Positions 26,954 through 36,776 are shown, counted from the stretch's first letter. The stretch is 64,000 nt of DNA from Clostridia bacterium (GCA_900753315.1 CAADYP010000016.1:10734-74733), one strand, 5' to 3'. Made by a program: numbers and translations. The notes: generated from the sequence alone by a model not told the origin.

Positions 26954-28846
26954 ATGGCATTTAATTCAAATGGTCAAATACAATATTTAGTTTTAGATAG
27001 CCTTGCACATGGCTCAAAATATGGCTTGGAAATCATTGAGTTTATTTCTCAAAAAACTGGCGGAAATTATATCATGAAAAAGCCTACCCTTTATTCTTGC
27101 CTCACTAGAATGGAAAAGAAAGGTTTAGTTTCGTCTTCATATTGGGGAGAAAGTGAATTTGGTGGCAAAAGACATTATTACACCATCACAAATCAAGGAA
27201 AACAATCATTAGAACAACTTTCAAAAGAATTTGAAGGCATGGATTTTATTGACGAAGATGCTACACAAGAAACACCAACATCTCAAACAGTAAACACAGA
27301 AGCAGCAAACACACAAACTGAAGAATCAAAGCCAATTTTCTTGCAACAAGACAACCTTTTTGACATAGTCAACAAGTCTTCAACCGAAGAAAAAACAAAA
27401 GCACCTGTTAACAACGATAATAACGAAGAAGATGATGATGTTATCAAAAATCAAATAGATTTCTTCTCATACACCCCAGAGACAAATCAAAATACAGTCA
27501 AAGAAGAAACTGATACAAATGCTATTGAAACTAAAGAAATAAACACTGATGCAGTCGAAGTAAAAAACGATGCCAAGTTCATTGAACATGAAACATCTTC
27601 AAACATTGATGAAAATGCAAATCACTATGAAAAAATGCAATATTATCAATCAATGCTAGAAAGCACTCAAACCCAACCACAGGTTGAAGAGAAAGAGAAG
27701 AAAGATGATGCTATTTTGTTTGAACAAACAGAACAAACACTCACCCCATATCAACAAGCACAAAACAAGCGTCTTTACGACACTTCAACAGAATTGAAAA
27801 AGTATAGAAACAAAAAATCTTTTTCGGAAAACCAAATCGAAATGTCTGTTGTTTATGAAAATGATGAAGACAGAGAAATCCAAAAGGCAAGAATTGAACA
27901 ACTTAAAAAATCTATGCTTGAAGCACGCCAAAATGGTTTTGAAACGCCCGTTTCTCAAAATACTGAAGACTTGACAGCAAATCAAGAAGATACAACTTCA
28001 CAAACCGAACAGACTTATTTTTACAAGAAAGACACTTCTTCAACACCTGCTCAAAATAGTGTTCTGACAGATACAAACGAAGAAGAAAGAAAAGATGATG
28101 CAAAATTTATTACAGAACCACATCTTGACCCAAATCAAATGCCAATTCAAAAACGCATCACCCCACCAAACATAGAAGTAAACATTTATGATGACAATTT
28201 GCCGGCACCAAAACGCGACAGCAACCTAGAACCAACATACAAAGATATGATGGCAAAGTTGTTTGAACGCAAGAAAGAAAAGACAAAAGATCAACAACCT
28301 ACACCTTTTGTTCAGCCTGTCGAAACAACAGCAAGCATTGAGAATTTCGCAGATTATGATTCATTGAAAAAATATTATCGTGGACATGGAATTGATTTCA
28401 AAGAATACAAAAAGACTGTTGTTGAAAGAAAACATAACACAAATTTCTTGAATTTTATTACATCAACAATATTACTCCTTCTTTCAGGTGTTGGTTGTGG
28501 GATTTTGTTTGCAATCTTAAATGCGGCAAATCTTATCAAGTCTGGCTCCGCATTTATGTATTACACACTTCCAATTTTGTTTTTGGTATATTGCATTTAT
28601 ACATTTATAAAATACAAAGTTTACCCAAGCAGAAAAGCCGTTCTGATTTACAATGGTATTATAAATTGGGGAGTTTTTGTGATTTCGCTTGTTGTAGTTT
28701 TTGTAATAAACATTTTGTGTGGTATGCAATATGAAACCATCACCCAATATCTTACATCAATCCTTGTCCCTGCACTTGGCTTGCTGATTGCATTCCCTGT
28801 AAACTATTACATCAAAAAGTTTTCATATAAAAAATTTTCAAAATAA
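26954..28846 (+). CDS. PadR-like winged-helix protein fused to a long linker and a membrane domain
   Basis: Residues 1-95 form a PadR-type winged helix: YLVLDSLAHGSKYGLEI, KPTLYSCLTRMEKKGLV, then GGKRHYYTITNQGKQSLEQL. Residues 100-490 are a polar, Thr/Gln/Glu/Asn-rich, probably disordered linker. The C-terminal 120 residues hold about four membrane helices (from FLNFITSTILLLLSGVG onward). PadR proteins are normally soluble and about 110-200 residues, so a 630-residue membrane-tethered form is unusual. Ribosome site TAGGAG. Ligand and targets are unknown. Confidence 0.8.
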   Translation: MAFNSNGQIQYLVLDSLAHGSKYGLEIIEFISQKTGGNYIMKKPTLYSCLTRMEKKGLVSSSYWGESEFGGKRHYYTITNQGKQSLEQLSKEFEGMDFIDEDATQETPTSQTVNTEAANTQTEESKPIFLQQDNLFDIVNKSSTEEKTKAPVNNDNNEEDDDVIKNQIDFFSYTPETNQNTVKEETDTNAIETKEINTDAVEVKNDAKFIEHETSSNIDENANHYEKMQYYQSMLESTQTQPQVEEKEKKDDAILFEQTEQTLTPYQQAQNKRLYDTSTELKKYRNKKSFSENQIEMSVVYENDEDREIQKARIEQLKKSMLEARQNGFETPVSQNTEDLTANQEDTTSQTEQTYFYKKDTSSTPAQNSVLTDTNEEERKDDAKFITEPHLDPNQMPIQKRITPPNIEVNIYDDNLPAPKRDSNLEPTYKDMMAKLFERKKEKTKDQQPTPFVQPVETTASIENFADYDSLKKYYRGHGIDFKEYKKTVVERKHNTNFLNFITSTILLLLSGVGCGILFAILNAANLIKSGSAFMYYTLPILFLVYCIYTFIKYKVYPSRKAVLIYNGIINWGVFVISLVVVFVINILCGMQYETITQYLTSILVPALGLLIAFPVNYYIKKFSYKKFSK

Positions 28847-28920
28847 TATGCATAAAACAGAGAAATAAACATAACATAGAAATAGGTTAAGACTTCAAGT
28901 CAGAAATCTTAACTAAAAAC

Positions 28921-28974
28921 GAAAAGAGATATTTTAGTTCGTGCAGAACAAAACAATCATCTCTTTTCTTTTTT
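28921..28974 (+). terminator. Terminator of the PadR-like gene
   Basis: GAAAAGAGAT (28921-28930) pairs with ATCTCTTTTC (28959-28968), followed by TTTTTTA. Confidence 0.65.
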
Positions 28975-29008
28975 ATTCAATAACAATTACCTCAACATTA
29001 CAACAACA

Positions 29009-29036
29009 AAAAAAGAAGAGATTACTCTTCTTTTTT
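29009..29036 (-). terminator. Terminator of the 1006-residue surface protein gene
   Basis: AAAAAAGAAGAG (29009-29020) pairs with CTCTTCTTTTTT (29025-29036) across a 4-base loop, just past the stop at 29046. Confidence 0.7.
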
Positions 29037-29045
29037 ATTATTTTC

Positions 29046-32000
29046 TTAAACTCTTGAGCCTTCACTCATGCAAAGTGAAAATCTTACACCATAAAAATTT
29101 GAAAGCCAAGCAGATTTTAAAACTCCAGCATTTGTAACAGCTTTTGCATTTTGCAAACTACCACCAAGTTCTCTTGTCCAATAATCACAATAGCTATCTT
29201 CATCAAGACCAAGCAAGAACGCTACCAAATCACTTGCTTTTGCTTTCAAAGATGTCAAATGTTCTTTAATTTCACTTTCAGTTGCAACATTTATATTTGA
29301 AATTGACTTTCTCTCTTCTTTTACTTTGTTTTGTTGTCCAGTCTCTCCATAATAATAGAAAGTTTCATTTGATGTCGCAACATATTGTGGTTTATCTGCA
29401 GTTAAAGTTTGCCCATTTTTTGTATAGATATTAGAAACGTAATTATACATTTCGCTTGATGTATATTTCCAAGATTCTTTTGTCGCTTCAGTAGTTATAG
29501 CACCAACCCACAAAACTCTGTCACTAACAACTTTAAAGTTTGTTATAATACTGCCTTTTGTCCATGTGCTTGGATAAGCAGTGCTAGAAACATCATACTC
29601 ACTAACTCTCCACCTAATTGCTTCAACACTAAACCACTTTATAACGCCATTTTTGACAACCTTTGCATATTTCTTTGAGTTGTAAGTATAGATATCAACA
29701 TTTTGTTTTGTTCCATTCGCATCTAAGTAATTTAATGTTTGATACTTTGAAAGGCTTGAACTGCTAGCATTTTTCAATGTTGTGTTTAATGTGTCTCCAA
29801 CATAACTTTGTGGGAAGTAGCCATCTTCAAAATAGAAATATTTTTCAGTGCTATCATATTTGAGTTGATTACTTGAAGGTGCTTTGCTTACAAATACGTA
29901 AAGATATGTAAATCGACTGCTAACCGAACCACTTGGGGTAAACGAAAGAGAATAAGATTTCACAGACATCGTGGTAGTTGGAAAAAATCTACTCGACGTA
30001 TCGACCGAAGCAGATGTCTCAGGCTCCATTGTCTTTGTATAGCCAACAAATTGATACCCATCTTTGACAATATATGTAAATTTAAACGCCTTATCCACCA
30101 ATCCTCTAACACTAAAATAACAATCCGCATCTGAATTTTTTGTAATAGTCTTTTCTGTCGCAGTTCCGTTATCATTTTTCCAATATGAAGCACTATATGA
30201 TTCTACCATTGCAAGTACCTGGGCTTTATCAAGTTTGTAAACCCCAGTACCATTAGCATCTGTATAAATTCTCATATATACATCAAAATCATTATCTACT
30301 TCCCAAATTGCATACAAGGTTATATCTTTCCCTTCAGTATATGTATATGAAGTATTTACCTTTGGATAGCTTCCAGACAAGCTTGTCTTACTAGTGCTCC
30401 AATTAACAATTTTGTAGCCAGATTTTTTAAATTCAGTACTTGATTTTGTAGTGAAAGATCCATTTTTCGCAACTCTTTGAGAAAGTGTTGTTGATCCACT
30501 GTTTGTCGTTCCACCATTGCCATCATAAGTTATATAATAATATGTTGTAGTTGTTCCGCCACCTGGGTTTGGATTTGGATTTGGATTTGGATTAACAGTT
30601 CCACCTCCACCACTGAAATTGTGATTATTCCAATTCAATCCAGGATACCCCTGTGGTGCTATCCCTATATTATCTTTATTTACATTATTGCCAAACCAGA
30701 TATCTGTAGCCGAATACACATTCCCATATGTAAAAAGATTTGTATAAAAATCATACCAATCCGAATTAAACCCTTCTGCAATAGAGCCAGCATTTTCCCA
30801 CGCCACTCTCAATTCTTCTGATGTCATACCATTATAATTTTCTTCATCACTTCCATCACCATGAGAATGCTCATCAAGCCAAACACATTGTTCTATTAAA
30901 GATGAACTAACTGCAAGCGGCTGGATATTAGAATCTGCCCCATTACTCCAATATGCAGGCATTGACAAACAACCTTTTATTTCTCCAGCATTTCCTGCAA
31001 GACCACCTGCACTTGGAGTAGAACTACTATCACTGATAACTATTCTATCATATAATGAATAACAACTAGTTATAGTTGCTCCACCATCACCTACAATTCC
31101 TCCAACCAAACTAGTTTCATCACTAGTCTTTAAATACACTCCTGATGAGCTATAGCTATGCTCTATCCATCCACTGCTATAACCAAAAAGTCCACCAATT
31201 GTGCTATTAGCATAAATTTCATCAGACTGCATCCCCGATTCCATTGAAGGATCTCTGCGAATATATGATGAGCTATAACATCCAGCAGCATAATCGCATT
31301 CTCCAGCAAGCCCACCAATAATTGCATCGTAGTCAACATTAAAATAAATTCCAAAATCCGCACCAACTGTAGCAATATCACTATTTATATGTCCAGCAAG
31401 TCCACCTACATAAGCAGCATTATTTCCGAAAACTTCTTCAAGGGTGAATCCAAGTATTTCCAGAGTTTCTGGAATTGTCGCTGGGAATATTATACATCCA
31501 CAAAATGTAACATTTACAATTTGTGTTGCATCGTTTAAAGTTGCAAAAAGACCAATTCCATTTTTATATAATTCATTGCCAATCGCATCATGAACATACT
31601 CTCTTGCGACATCGTACCCATGTCGATCATAAATATAACCTGGATCAAAAATTATATTAATTCCTGTAATACTATACCCTTGTCCGTCAATTCTTACCGT
31701 TCCATCACCACGACCAATTGGATTACACAAATAATTAGACAAATCAATGTCATTTTGAAGTATGATATTAGTATCTCCTCCACCATTACCAAAAAGAGCT
31801 CCCGCAAGCTGTTCAGAAGATGTTACTTCTCCATCATAGGGGTCAAGTGGAAAATCACCTTGTCTATCCCAAGTCGCACTTTCCCAAGATTGTTCAAGTT
31901 TTTGATATGCAGTAGATAACCAATCTTGATTTGCAAAATAATTGTCAAATTGCGCCGAGATATCTTTATCAATATTATCTAAATAGCGTGCAATAAAATA

Positions 32001-32066
32001 TCCACTACTGCAAAATAATGCAATAGAAGTAAGTATTACTGCACAAAGATTAAAAATCTTTTTCAT
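29046..32066 (-). CDS. Large exported surface protein with GLUG-like repeats, InlB-type repeat and a DUF6273-like end
   Basis: The 1006-residue protein begins with a signal or anchor segment (about 5-30). Residues 210-370 hold GLUG-like repeats (VGGLAGHIN, IGGLAGECD, IGGLFGYSS, VGGIVGDGG, AGGLAGNAG). A Pro-Asn linker near 490-500 precedes a Listeria-Bacteroides-type repeat (YYITYDGNGG to LYAIWEV, about 505-595). From about 739 it resembles DUF6273 domains (FEDGYFPQSYVG, AIRWRV, YCDYWTRELGG). That C-terminus is clearly related to the 1600-residue protein at 59024-63826. No sortase motif is visible. A role in surface or host contact is inference. The message looks leaderless. Confidence 0.8.
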   Translation of the reverse strand: MKKIFNLCAVILTSIALFCSSGYFIARYLDNIDKDISAQFDNYFANQDWLSTAYQKLEQSWESATWDRQGDFPLDPYDGEVTSSEQLAGALFGNGGGDTNIILQNDIDLSNYLCNPIGRGDGTVRIDGQGYSITGINIIFDPGYIYDRHGYDVAREYVHDAIGNELYKNGIGLFATLNDATQIVNVTFCGCIIFPATIPETLEILGFTLEEVFGNNAAYVGGLAGHINSDIATVGADFGIYFNVDYDAIIGGLAGECDYAAGCYSSSYIRRDPSMESGMQSDEIYANSTIGGLFGYSSGWIEHSYSSSGVYLKTSDETSLVGGIVGDGGATITSCYSLYDRIVISDSSSTPSAGGLAGNAGEIKGCLSMPAYWSNGADSNIQPLAVSSSLIEQCVWLDEHSHGDGSDEENYNGMTSEELRVAWENAGSIAEGFNSDWYDFYTNLFTYGNVYSATDIWFGNNVNKDNIGIAPQGYPGLNWNNHNFSGGGGTVNPNPNPNPNPGGGTTTTYYYITYDGNGGTTNSGSTTLSQRVAKNGSFTTKSSTEFKKSGYKIVNWSTSKTSLSGSYPKVNTSYTYTEGKDITLYAIWEVDNDFDVYMRIYTDANGTGVYKLDKAQVLAMVESYSASYWKNDNGTATEKTITKNSDADCYFSVRGLVDKAFKFTYIVKDGYQFVGYTKTMEPETSASVDTSSRFFPTTTMSVKSYSLSFTPSGSVSSRFTYLYVFVSKAPSSNQLKYDSTEKYFYFEDGYFPQSYVGDTLNTTLKNASSSSLSKYQTLNYLDANGTKQNVDIYTYNSKKYAKVVKNGVIKWFSVEAIRWRVSEYDVSSTAYPSTWTKGSIITNFKVVSDRVLWVGAITTEATKESWKYTSSEMYNYVSNIYTKNGQTLTADKPQYVATSNETFYYYGETGQQNKVKEERKSISNINVATESEIKEHLTSLKAKASDLVAFLLGLDEDSYCDYWTRELGGSLQNAKAVTNAGVLKSAWLSNFYGVRFSLCMSEGSRV
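30565..30594. repeat. Hexanucleotide tandem repeat coding for a Pro-Asn linker
   Basis: Imperfect GGATTT/GGGTTT hexamers (about five) within the surface protein gene encode NPNPNPNP on the - strand. Gain or loss of units would keep the frame and only alter linker length. Confidence 0.6.
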
Positions 32067-32072
32067 ATAAAT

Positions 32073-32101
32073 ATTATAATACGTTAAATTATAAAAATCA
32101 A
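32073..32101 (-). promoter_or_regulatory. Promoter of the 1006-residue surface protein, leaderless geometry
   Basis: On the - strand TTGATT (32096-32101), 17 bases, TATAAT (32073-32078), then six bases to the ATG at 32066; no ribosome site. Confidence 0.6.
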
Positions 32102-32172
32102 AATAAATTTAAAAATTTTTAAGCAAAAAATCAAATTTTGTCTAAAATAAACAATTTTTCTATGAAAATCAT

Positions 32173-32784
32173 CTAGAGTCCCGTTTTTCTGTTTTTTAGA
32201 TACTTCCAAACAAAGAAAAAACCATTCACGAACAAAAATGCGGCAATCATAACAAGTGAAATTAAAAATATATAAAATGCAGAATTTTCAAATACTAAAC
32301 ATAACAAAAGCACAACAGCACAAGACACAATTTCTCCACAAAATATAGAAAGAAATGACTTCCAAATTGGTATATCAGTAAATCCTGCAACAACAGCCCC
32401 AGAATATGCTCCCGTAAGTGGCAACGGAACGGCCACAAAAAATGCTAACAAAATGCATTTTTTCAAAGTTGATGTTTGCTTTGAAAGCGTTTCAGAATTC
32501 TTCTTATATCTTTCTTTCAATTTCAAGAATACTTTTTCATAAACAAAACCACTCGTTTTTCTTTTTATATATCGAGCAAGCATAATTACAAATATGACTG
32601 GAATCATACTCCCTATGCAAGCATACAAAGCAGATAAAAATGGATTTAACGCATTGCTTTGCCATATCTGCACAGCCATTCCAAATGGTATTGCAACTTT
32701 GCTTTCAACTGTTGGAATCATTGCAACAATCACAACAGCAAGCCAAACACATGAAGAAAAATTTTCCCCGAAAAATTCTAACAT
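32173..32784 (-). CDS. COG2426-type small multidrug export-like membrane protein
   Basis: The 203-residue integral membrane protein has about five hydrophobic segments and the N-terminal MIPTVESKVAIPFGMA block, with a conserved Pro/Glu in the first helix, and VPLPLTGAYSGAVVAGF, as in the COG2426 family often labelled small multidrug export protein. Transport function has not been shown for most members. The ribosome site is weak (AAGGCG about 9 bases upstream). It lies between the surface protein and recN; both neighbours have their own signals. Confidence 0.72.
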   Translation of the reverse strand: MLEFFGENFSSCVWLAVVIVAMIPTVESKVAIPFGMAVQIWQSNALNPFLSALYACIGSMIPVIFVIMLARYIKRKTSGFVYEKVFLKLKERYKKNSETLSKQTSTLKKCILLAFFVAVPLPLTGAYSGAVVAGFTDIPIWKSFLSIFCGEIVSCAVVLLLCLVFENSAFYIFLISLVMIAAFLFVNGFFFVWKYLKNRKTGL

Positions 32785-32894
32785 ACAATTTCGCCTTTTT
32801 ATATATTTTATTCTCTTTGCTATAACATTTATACGTCTTGTTTCACAAAAAGAACAGAGCCAATTACAAAGACAATCTCTGTATCTGAAATAAA

Positions 32895-32923
32895 AAATAA
32901 AGAGCGAAACTCACTCTTTATTT
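32895..32923 (-). terminator. Terminator of argR-recN
   Basis: AAATAAAGAG (32895-32904) pairs with CTCTTTATTT (32914-32923). T/A-rich tails occur on both sides. Confidence 0.65.
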
Positions 32924-32948
32924 TGTTATTTTTATATAATCAAAAGTA

Positions 32949-34607
32949 TTATTTTTGAGAAAATAATCTCTTTGAGTGTTCTATTGCCGTGACAGAAGCA
33001 ACCTTGCCACCATCAATCAATTTTGCGACCTCTTCAATCGCTTGATTTTCGTTTAAAGATGTAACATTTGAAACTGTAGAATCGTCAACAACATTTTTCT
33101 CAACAAGCAGAAAAGCATCAGCTCTTGAAGCCACTACAGCGGTGTGAGTTATGCAAATAATTTGTGTAAACTTTGAAATATTTGAGAGTTTCTCCGCCAA
33201 TTTTCCAGCGGTATGACCACTTATTCCAGCGTCAATCTCATCAAACACAACTGTTTGAACATTTTCTTTGTCAAGCATAACATTCTTAAACGCAAGCAAC
33301 AATCTTGAAAGTTCTCCACCAGAAGCAGTTTTGTGTAAATCTTTTGCATCTTGTCCTTTATTTGCAGAGAACATAAATTTAACCTTGTCATAACCATTTT
33401 TTGTGCAATCGCCTTGCTCAAATTCAACTTTAAAGAATGTCCCCTTCATTTCCAAATCATCGAGTTGTTTTACAAGCTTCTCTTCCAAAATATGTGCCGC
33501 AGATTTTCTTTTCTCACTCAACAATTCACATTCTTTCATCAAATTCTGCTTTTTGCCATCAAGTTCTCTTTGCAGTTTTTCCAAAACAAACTGACTGTTT
33601 TCCAAATCGTCAAGTTTTCCTTTACATTCCGTTAAGTATGACAGAACATCCGCAATTGTCTTCCCATATTTCTTCGTTAACTTCTTTATCAAATCAAGCC
33701 GTTCATCAATTCTCTCAAGTTCTTTTGGGTCAAATTCGGTATTGTCTTTAATCGAATCCAAATTGTCAACAACATCTTTTATTTCATAATAGCTATTTTC
33801 AATTCTTTCTCTACATTCATCTATATCCTTGAAATTTGAAAGTGAAGACAAAATGTTTTTGCTTTCATACAAAAGAGCGCAGGCATTGTCACGTTGTTCA
33901 TTAAGCTTTGTCAAAACTTCACTCAATTTATCAAAAATATTTTCTGCCGAAGATATAAAATCAAACCTTTCTTTAAGTTCTTCTTCTTCACCGTCAACCA
34001 ATTTTGCATTTTCAATTTCATCAATTTGATATTCTAGAAGCTCTTTAGTGCGTTCTCTTTCAAGCTCATTCCCACCCAAAGATGCAATCTTCTTTTCTAT
34101 TTCTTTTACGTCATCATAGGCCAAAGAAACTTTTTCTTTAATTTTTTCGACTTCATCACTTGCAAACTTGTCAAGCAATCCCAAATGGTTGTTTACATTT
34201 AAAAGTCCTACGCTATCGTGTTGCCCGCAAAAATCAACCAAATTTTCTGCGAAATCTTTAAGCATTTTTACAGTAGCTGGATAACCATTGATTTTAATTG
34301 AAGACTTTCCGTCAGCTGTCAATGTTCTTGTTATTATCACTTCATCATCATAATCAATTTCAAGTTCGTCCAAAATTTTCTTTTCACTTTCATTCAACCC
34401 TGAAAAAACAGCATCAACTCTTAAAGTCTGTTCGCCAGAACGAATAAGCGCCTTGTCAGCCTTTGCACCCAATGAAAAACTTAAGGCATCAATAATGATG
34501 CTCTTACCTGCACCAGATTGACCCAAAATACAATTAAAACCATCACAAAAGTCGATGGTTTGTTTTTTTATCAATGCAACATTGTTAAGTGAAAGCGATG
34601 TTAACAT
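32949..34607 (-). CDS. recN: DNA repair ATPase RecN
   Basis: RecN is an SMC-like protein that gathers broken DNA ends. The 552-residue protein has Walker A GQSGAGKSI near residue 30, a long coiled coil (about 155-375), the signature block SGGELSRLLLAFKNV and Walker B VVFDEIDAGISG. GGAGG site before the ATG. argR lies 61 bases upstream, the usual Bacillota arrangement. Confidence 0.96.
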   Translation of the reverse strand: MLTSLSLNNVALIKKQTIDFCDGFNCILGQSGAGKSIIIDALSFSLGAKADKALIRSGEQTLRVDAVFSGLNESEKKILDELEIDYDDEVIITRTLTADGKSSIKINGYPATVKMLKDFAENLVDFCGQHDSVGLLNVNNHLGLLDKFASDEVEKIKEKVSLAYDDVKEIEKKIASLGGNELERERTKELLEYQIDEIENAKLVDGEEEELKERFDFISSAENIFDKLSEVLTKLNEQRDNACALLYESKNILSSLSNFKDIDECRERIENSYYEIKDVVDNLDSIKDNTEFDPKELERIDERLDLIKKLTKKYGKTIADVLSYLTECKGKLDDLENSQFVLEKLQRELDGKKQNLMKECELLSEKRKSAAHILEEKLVKQLDDLEMKGTFFKVEFEQGDCTKNGYDKVKFMFSANKGQDAKDLHKTASGGELSRLLLAFKNVMLDKENVQTVVFDEIDAGISGHTAGKLAEKLSNISKFTQIICITHTAVVASRADAFLLVEKNVVDDSTVSNVTSLNENQAIEEVAKLIDGGKVASVTAIEHSKRLFSQK

Positions 34608-34668
34608 TTAAGCCTCCAACACAAAATCAATTTATCTTTGTTTGAATAAATTAAAACTACACACAAAA

Positions 34669-35121
34669 TTATAACATAAGGTCATTCAAAGTCACAACGG
34701 CTTCGCTGGCATAAGTTGTAGAAGGGAATACCAACATAACTGTGTCATCACCATAAGTTGCACCCATGAGCTCATTCAAATTCAATTTGTCAATAAAAGA
34801 ACAAACTCCAACACCCATACCTTTAATCGTCTTGATAACGACAAGATTTAAAGCAGACTTTGCAGAGATAACACATTCTTTGAAAATGTTTATGTATTTG
34901 TTTGAAACAATTTGTTGTTCAGAACCCAAAATAGCATATTTATATTTTCCGGAACTGCTCAAGATTTTTGTCAAACCAAGCTCTTTAATATCACGAGAAA
35001 TTGTTGCTTGAGTAATTTCAAAATTTGCATTTTTCAATTCTCTTGCAAGTTCATCTTGAGTTTCAATCTCTTTTGTAGATATCAATTCCAAAATTTTTGA
35101 TTGTCTAGAACTTCTTGCCAT
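34669..35121 (-). CDS. argR: Arginine repressor ArgR/AhrC
   Basis: ArgR hexamers bind ARG boxes when arginine is present. The 150-residue protein has the N-terminal winged helix (QDELARELKNANFEITQATISRDI region) and a C-terminal arginine-binding domain with GVGVCSFIDKL and ATYGDDTVML (Asp-Asp pair). AAGGAG site before the ATG. Sites resembling ARG boxes crowd the upstream DNA at 35170-35345, so autoregulation is likely. recN follows. Confidence 0.95.
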   Translation of the reverse strand: MARSSRQSKILELISTKEIETQDELARELKNANFEITQATISRDIKELGLTKILSSSGKYKYAILGSEQQIVSNKYINIFKECVISAKSALNLVVIKTIKGMGVGVCSFIDKLNLNELMGATYGDDTVMLVFPSTTYASEAVVTLNDLML

Positions 35122-35169
35122 TTCAATCTCCTTAATCTCTACACACCGCTAAATTAGGGCGATGCAGCG

Positions 35170-35345
35170 TTTATGCATAATTATAAATTTATGATTATTC
35201 ATGCATTTTTGATTATTATACAATAAAATTTATAAATATGCAAGTGATTTTTGTATATTTATTCACTCGTTTTTTATAAAAATATACATTTCTGCAAATT
35301 TATGAAATTGAAATTTATAATTATAAACGAATATACATTTTATAA
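35170..35345. promoter_or_regulatory. Cluster of ARG-box-like sites upstream of argR
   Basis: Several half-sites resemble the ArgR consensus TGAAT-AWWW-ATTCA: TATGCATAATTATAAATT from 35172, TTTATGATTATTCATGCA from 35188, GTATATTTATTCAC from 35252, and related AT-rich sites to 35345. Their position next to argR supports ArgR control. A + strand promoter-like pair TTGAAA (35308-35313) and TATACA (35332-35337) overlaps the far end. Confidence 0.5.
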
Positions 35346-35546
35346 ATTTTAATGATTTTTAAAGCACACCCCACCCCAAATAAAAAATCAAATTTAAAAA
35401 CCACCTCCCACCCATAGCCAATATAATTTTAATTAAAAATTTCATGCAATACAAAGCCACAATACACTCAAATTTTTCAAACTAAATTATGTGACAAAAT
35501 TTTCCAACAGCATACCTCCCACCACCACGAAAATTTTACACAACAA
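35346..35546 (+). other. Gene-free interval with C-rich patches, candidate small RNA
   Basis: No open frame of credible size is present on either strand. Three C-rich patches stand out in otherwise AT-rich DNA: CACCCCACCCC (35367-35377), CCACCTCCCACCC (35401-35413) and CCTCCCACCACC (35515-35526). ACCTCCCACC occurs twice. A strong terminator follows at 35547-35583. The pattern fits a small RNA that pairs with Shine-Dalgarno regions, but this is untested. Confidence 0.3.
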
Positions 35547-35583
35547 AAAATGACATATCAATAAAATATGTCATTTTGTTTTT
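35547..35583. terminator. Bidirectional terminator between thiI and the argR upstream region
   Basis: AAAATGACATAT (35547-35558) pairs with ATATGTCATTTT (35566-35577). T-runs follow on the + strand and also on the - strand, where it ends thiI. Confidence 0.75.
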
Positions 35584-35603
35584 ATTTTAAAATTAGATTG
35601 ATT

Positions 35604-36767
35604 TTAATAATTTTTTATATCAATTATCTCTTCATTCAAAACCGCAGTCTCAACCAAGGAATCAATGTCCAAAGATTTTTCCAAATATTCCGCCCTACTA
35701 ATCGTTGGACGAATTACTGGATTTTTTGGAAGAAAGACAGTACAACAATCTTCATAAGGCAAAATTGAAGTTTCATATGTCCCAATCTTTCTTGCAACAT
35801 TCATAATTTCTTCTTTATCAAATGCAATCACAGGTCTAAACACTGGCAAAGACACAACAGAATTTGTTACAGTCATGCTTTGCATTGTTTGACTCGCCAC
35901 CTGCCCCAAACTTTCTCCTGTCACAATCGCTCCAAGTCCATTTTCTTTACACAGTCTCTCCGCAATTCTCATCATGATTCGACGCATGATTGTTATCATA
36001 TACTCTGCATCACAGTTTTTGTGTATCTGTTCTTGAATTTCAGTAAACGATACAACATGCAACTTAATTTCTCCACAATATTCAGAAATTTCTTTTGCAA
36101 GCTCTATCACTTTTTCTTTCGCCTGTGCACTTGTATATGGATAAGAATGGAAGTGAACAGCTTCGAGTTTCAACCCTCTTTTCGACATCAAGTATCCAGC
36201 AACAGGACTATCAATCCCTCCAGACAAAAGCAAAAGCCCTTTTCCTGCACTGCCCAAAGGAAGACCATTTGCACATGGATAAAGATTACTATATATATAG
36301 GTTTTGTTGTTTACACGAATTTCAACATTTATAACAAGTTCTGGATTATACAAATCTACTTTCAAATTTGGGTTTTTGTCCAAAACTACTCCACCCAAAT
36401 GCCTTTCAATTTCCATTGATGTCATAGGAAAAGTTTTGTCAGCTCTTTTTGCCTCAATTTTGAAAGTTTTATAATTTTCAACATCAAATCCGCCAACATA
36501 TTTTTCAATATCTTCCATAGCAGTATCAATTTCAACTGCAGAAGCAACTCCAATCAATCCAAAAACTTTTTGAAGTCTTGAAATCAACTCATCTTCAATA
36601 TCGGCAGAAAAATTTGAAACAACAAGTCTTCCTTCTGTTTCAGACAATTTGTAAGTCAATCCTTTCAATTTCTGTTCGATGTTATATCTCAAAAGTTTAA
36701 GGAATTCTCTACGATTTCTCCCTTTCAAAAACAATTCACCAAACTTCAATAACAAAACTTTGTTCAT
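35604..36767 (-). CDS. thiI: tRNA 4-thiouridine synthase ThiI
   Basis: ThiI activates U8 of tRNA with ATP and inserts sulfur to give 4-thiouridine. The 387-residue protein has a ferredoxin-like plus THUMP N-terminal part (about 1-165) and a PP-loop domain with LLLLSGGIDSPVAGYLM. It lacks the C-terminal rhodanese domain, the usual short form in Bacillota. The cysteine desulfurase gene ends 9 bases upstream and is the probable sulfur donor, as with NifZ-ThiI in Bacillus. Confidence 0.95.
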   Translation of the reverse strand: MNKVLLLKFGELFLKGRNRREFLKLLRYNIEQKLKGLTYKLSETEGRLVVSNFSADIEDELISRLQKVFGLIGVASAVEIDTAMEDIEKYVGGFDVENYKTFKIEAKRADKTFPMTSMEIERHLGGVVLDKNPNLKVDLYNPELVINVEIRVNNKTYIYSNLYPCANGLPLGSAGKGLLLLSGGIDSPVAGYLMSKRGLKLEAVHFHSYPYTSAQAKEKVIELAKEISEYCGEIKLHVVSFTEIQEQIHKNCDAEYMITIMRRIMMRIAERLCKENGLGAIVTGESLGQVASQTMQSMTVTNSVVSLPVFRPVIAFDKEEIMNVARKIGTYETSILPYEDCCTVFLPKNPVIRPTISRAEYLEKSLDIDSLVETAVLNEEIIDIKNY

Positions 36768-36776
36768 AAATTCACC

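Noticed and set aside
30555..30600. Short tandem repeats considered as a CRISPR-like array
   Set aside because: Six-base in-frame units coding for a Pro-Asn linker inside a surface protein; no spacers and no cas genes.
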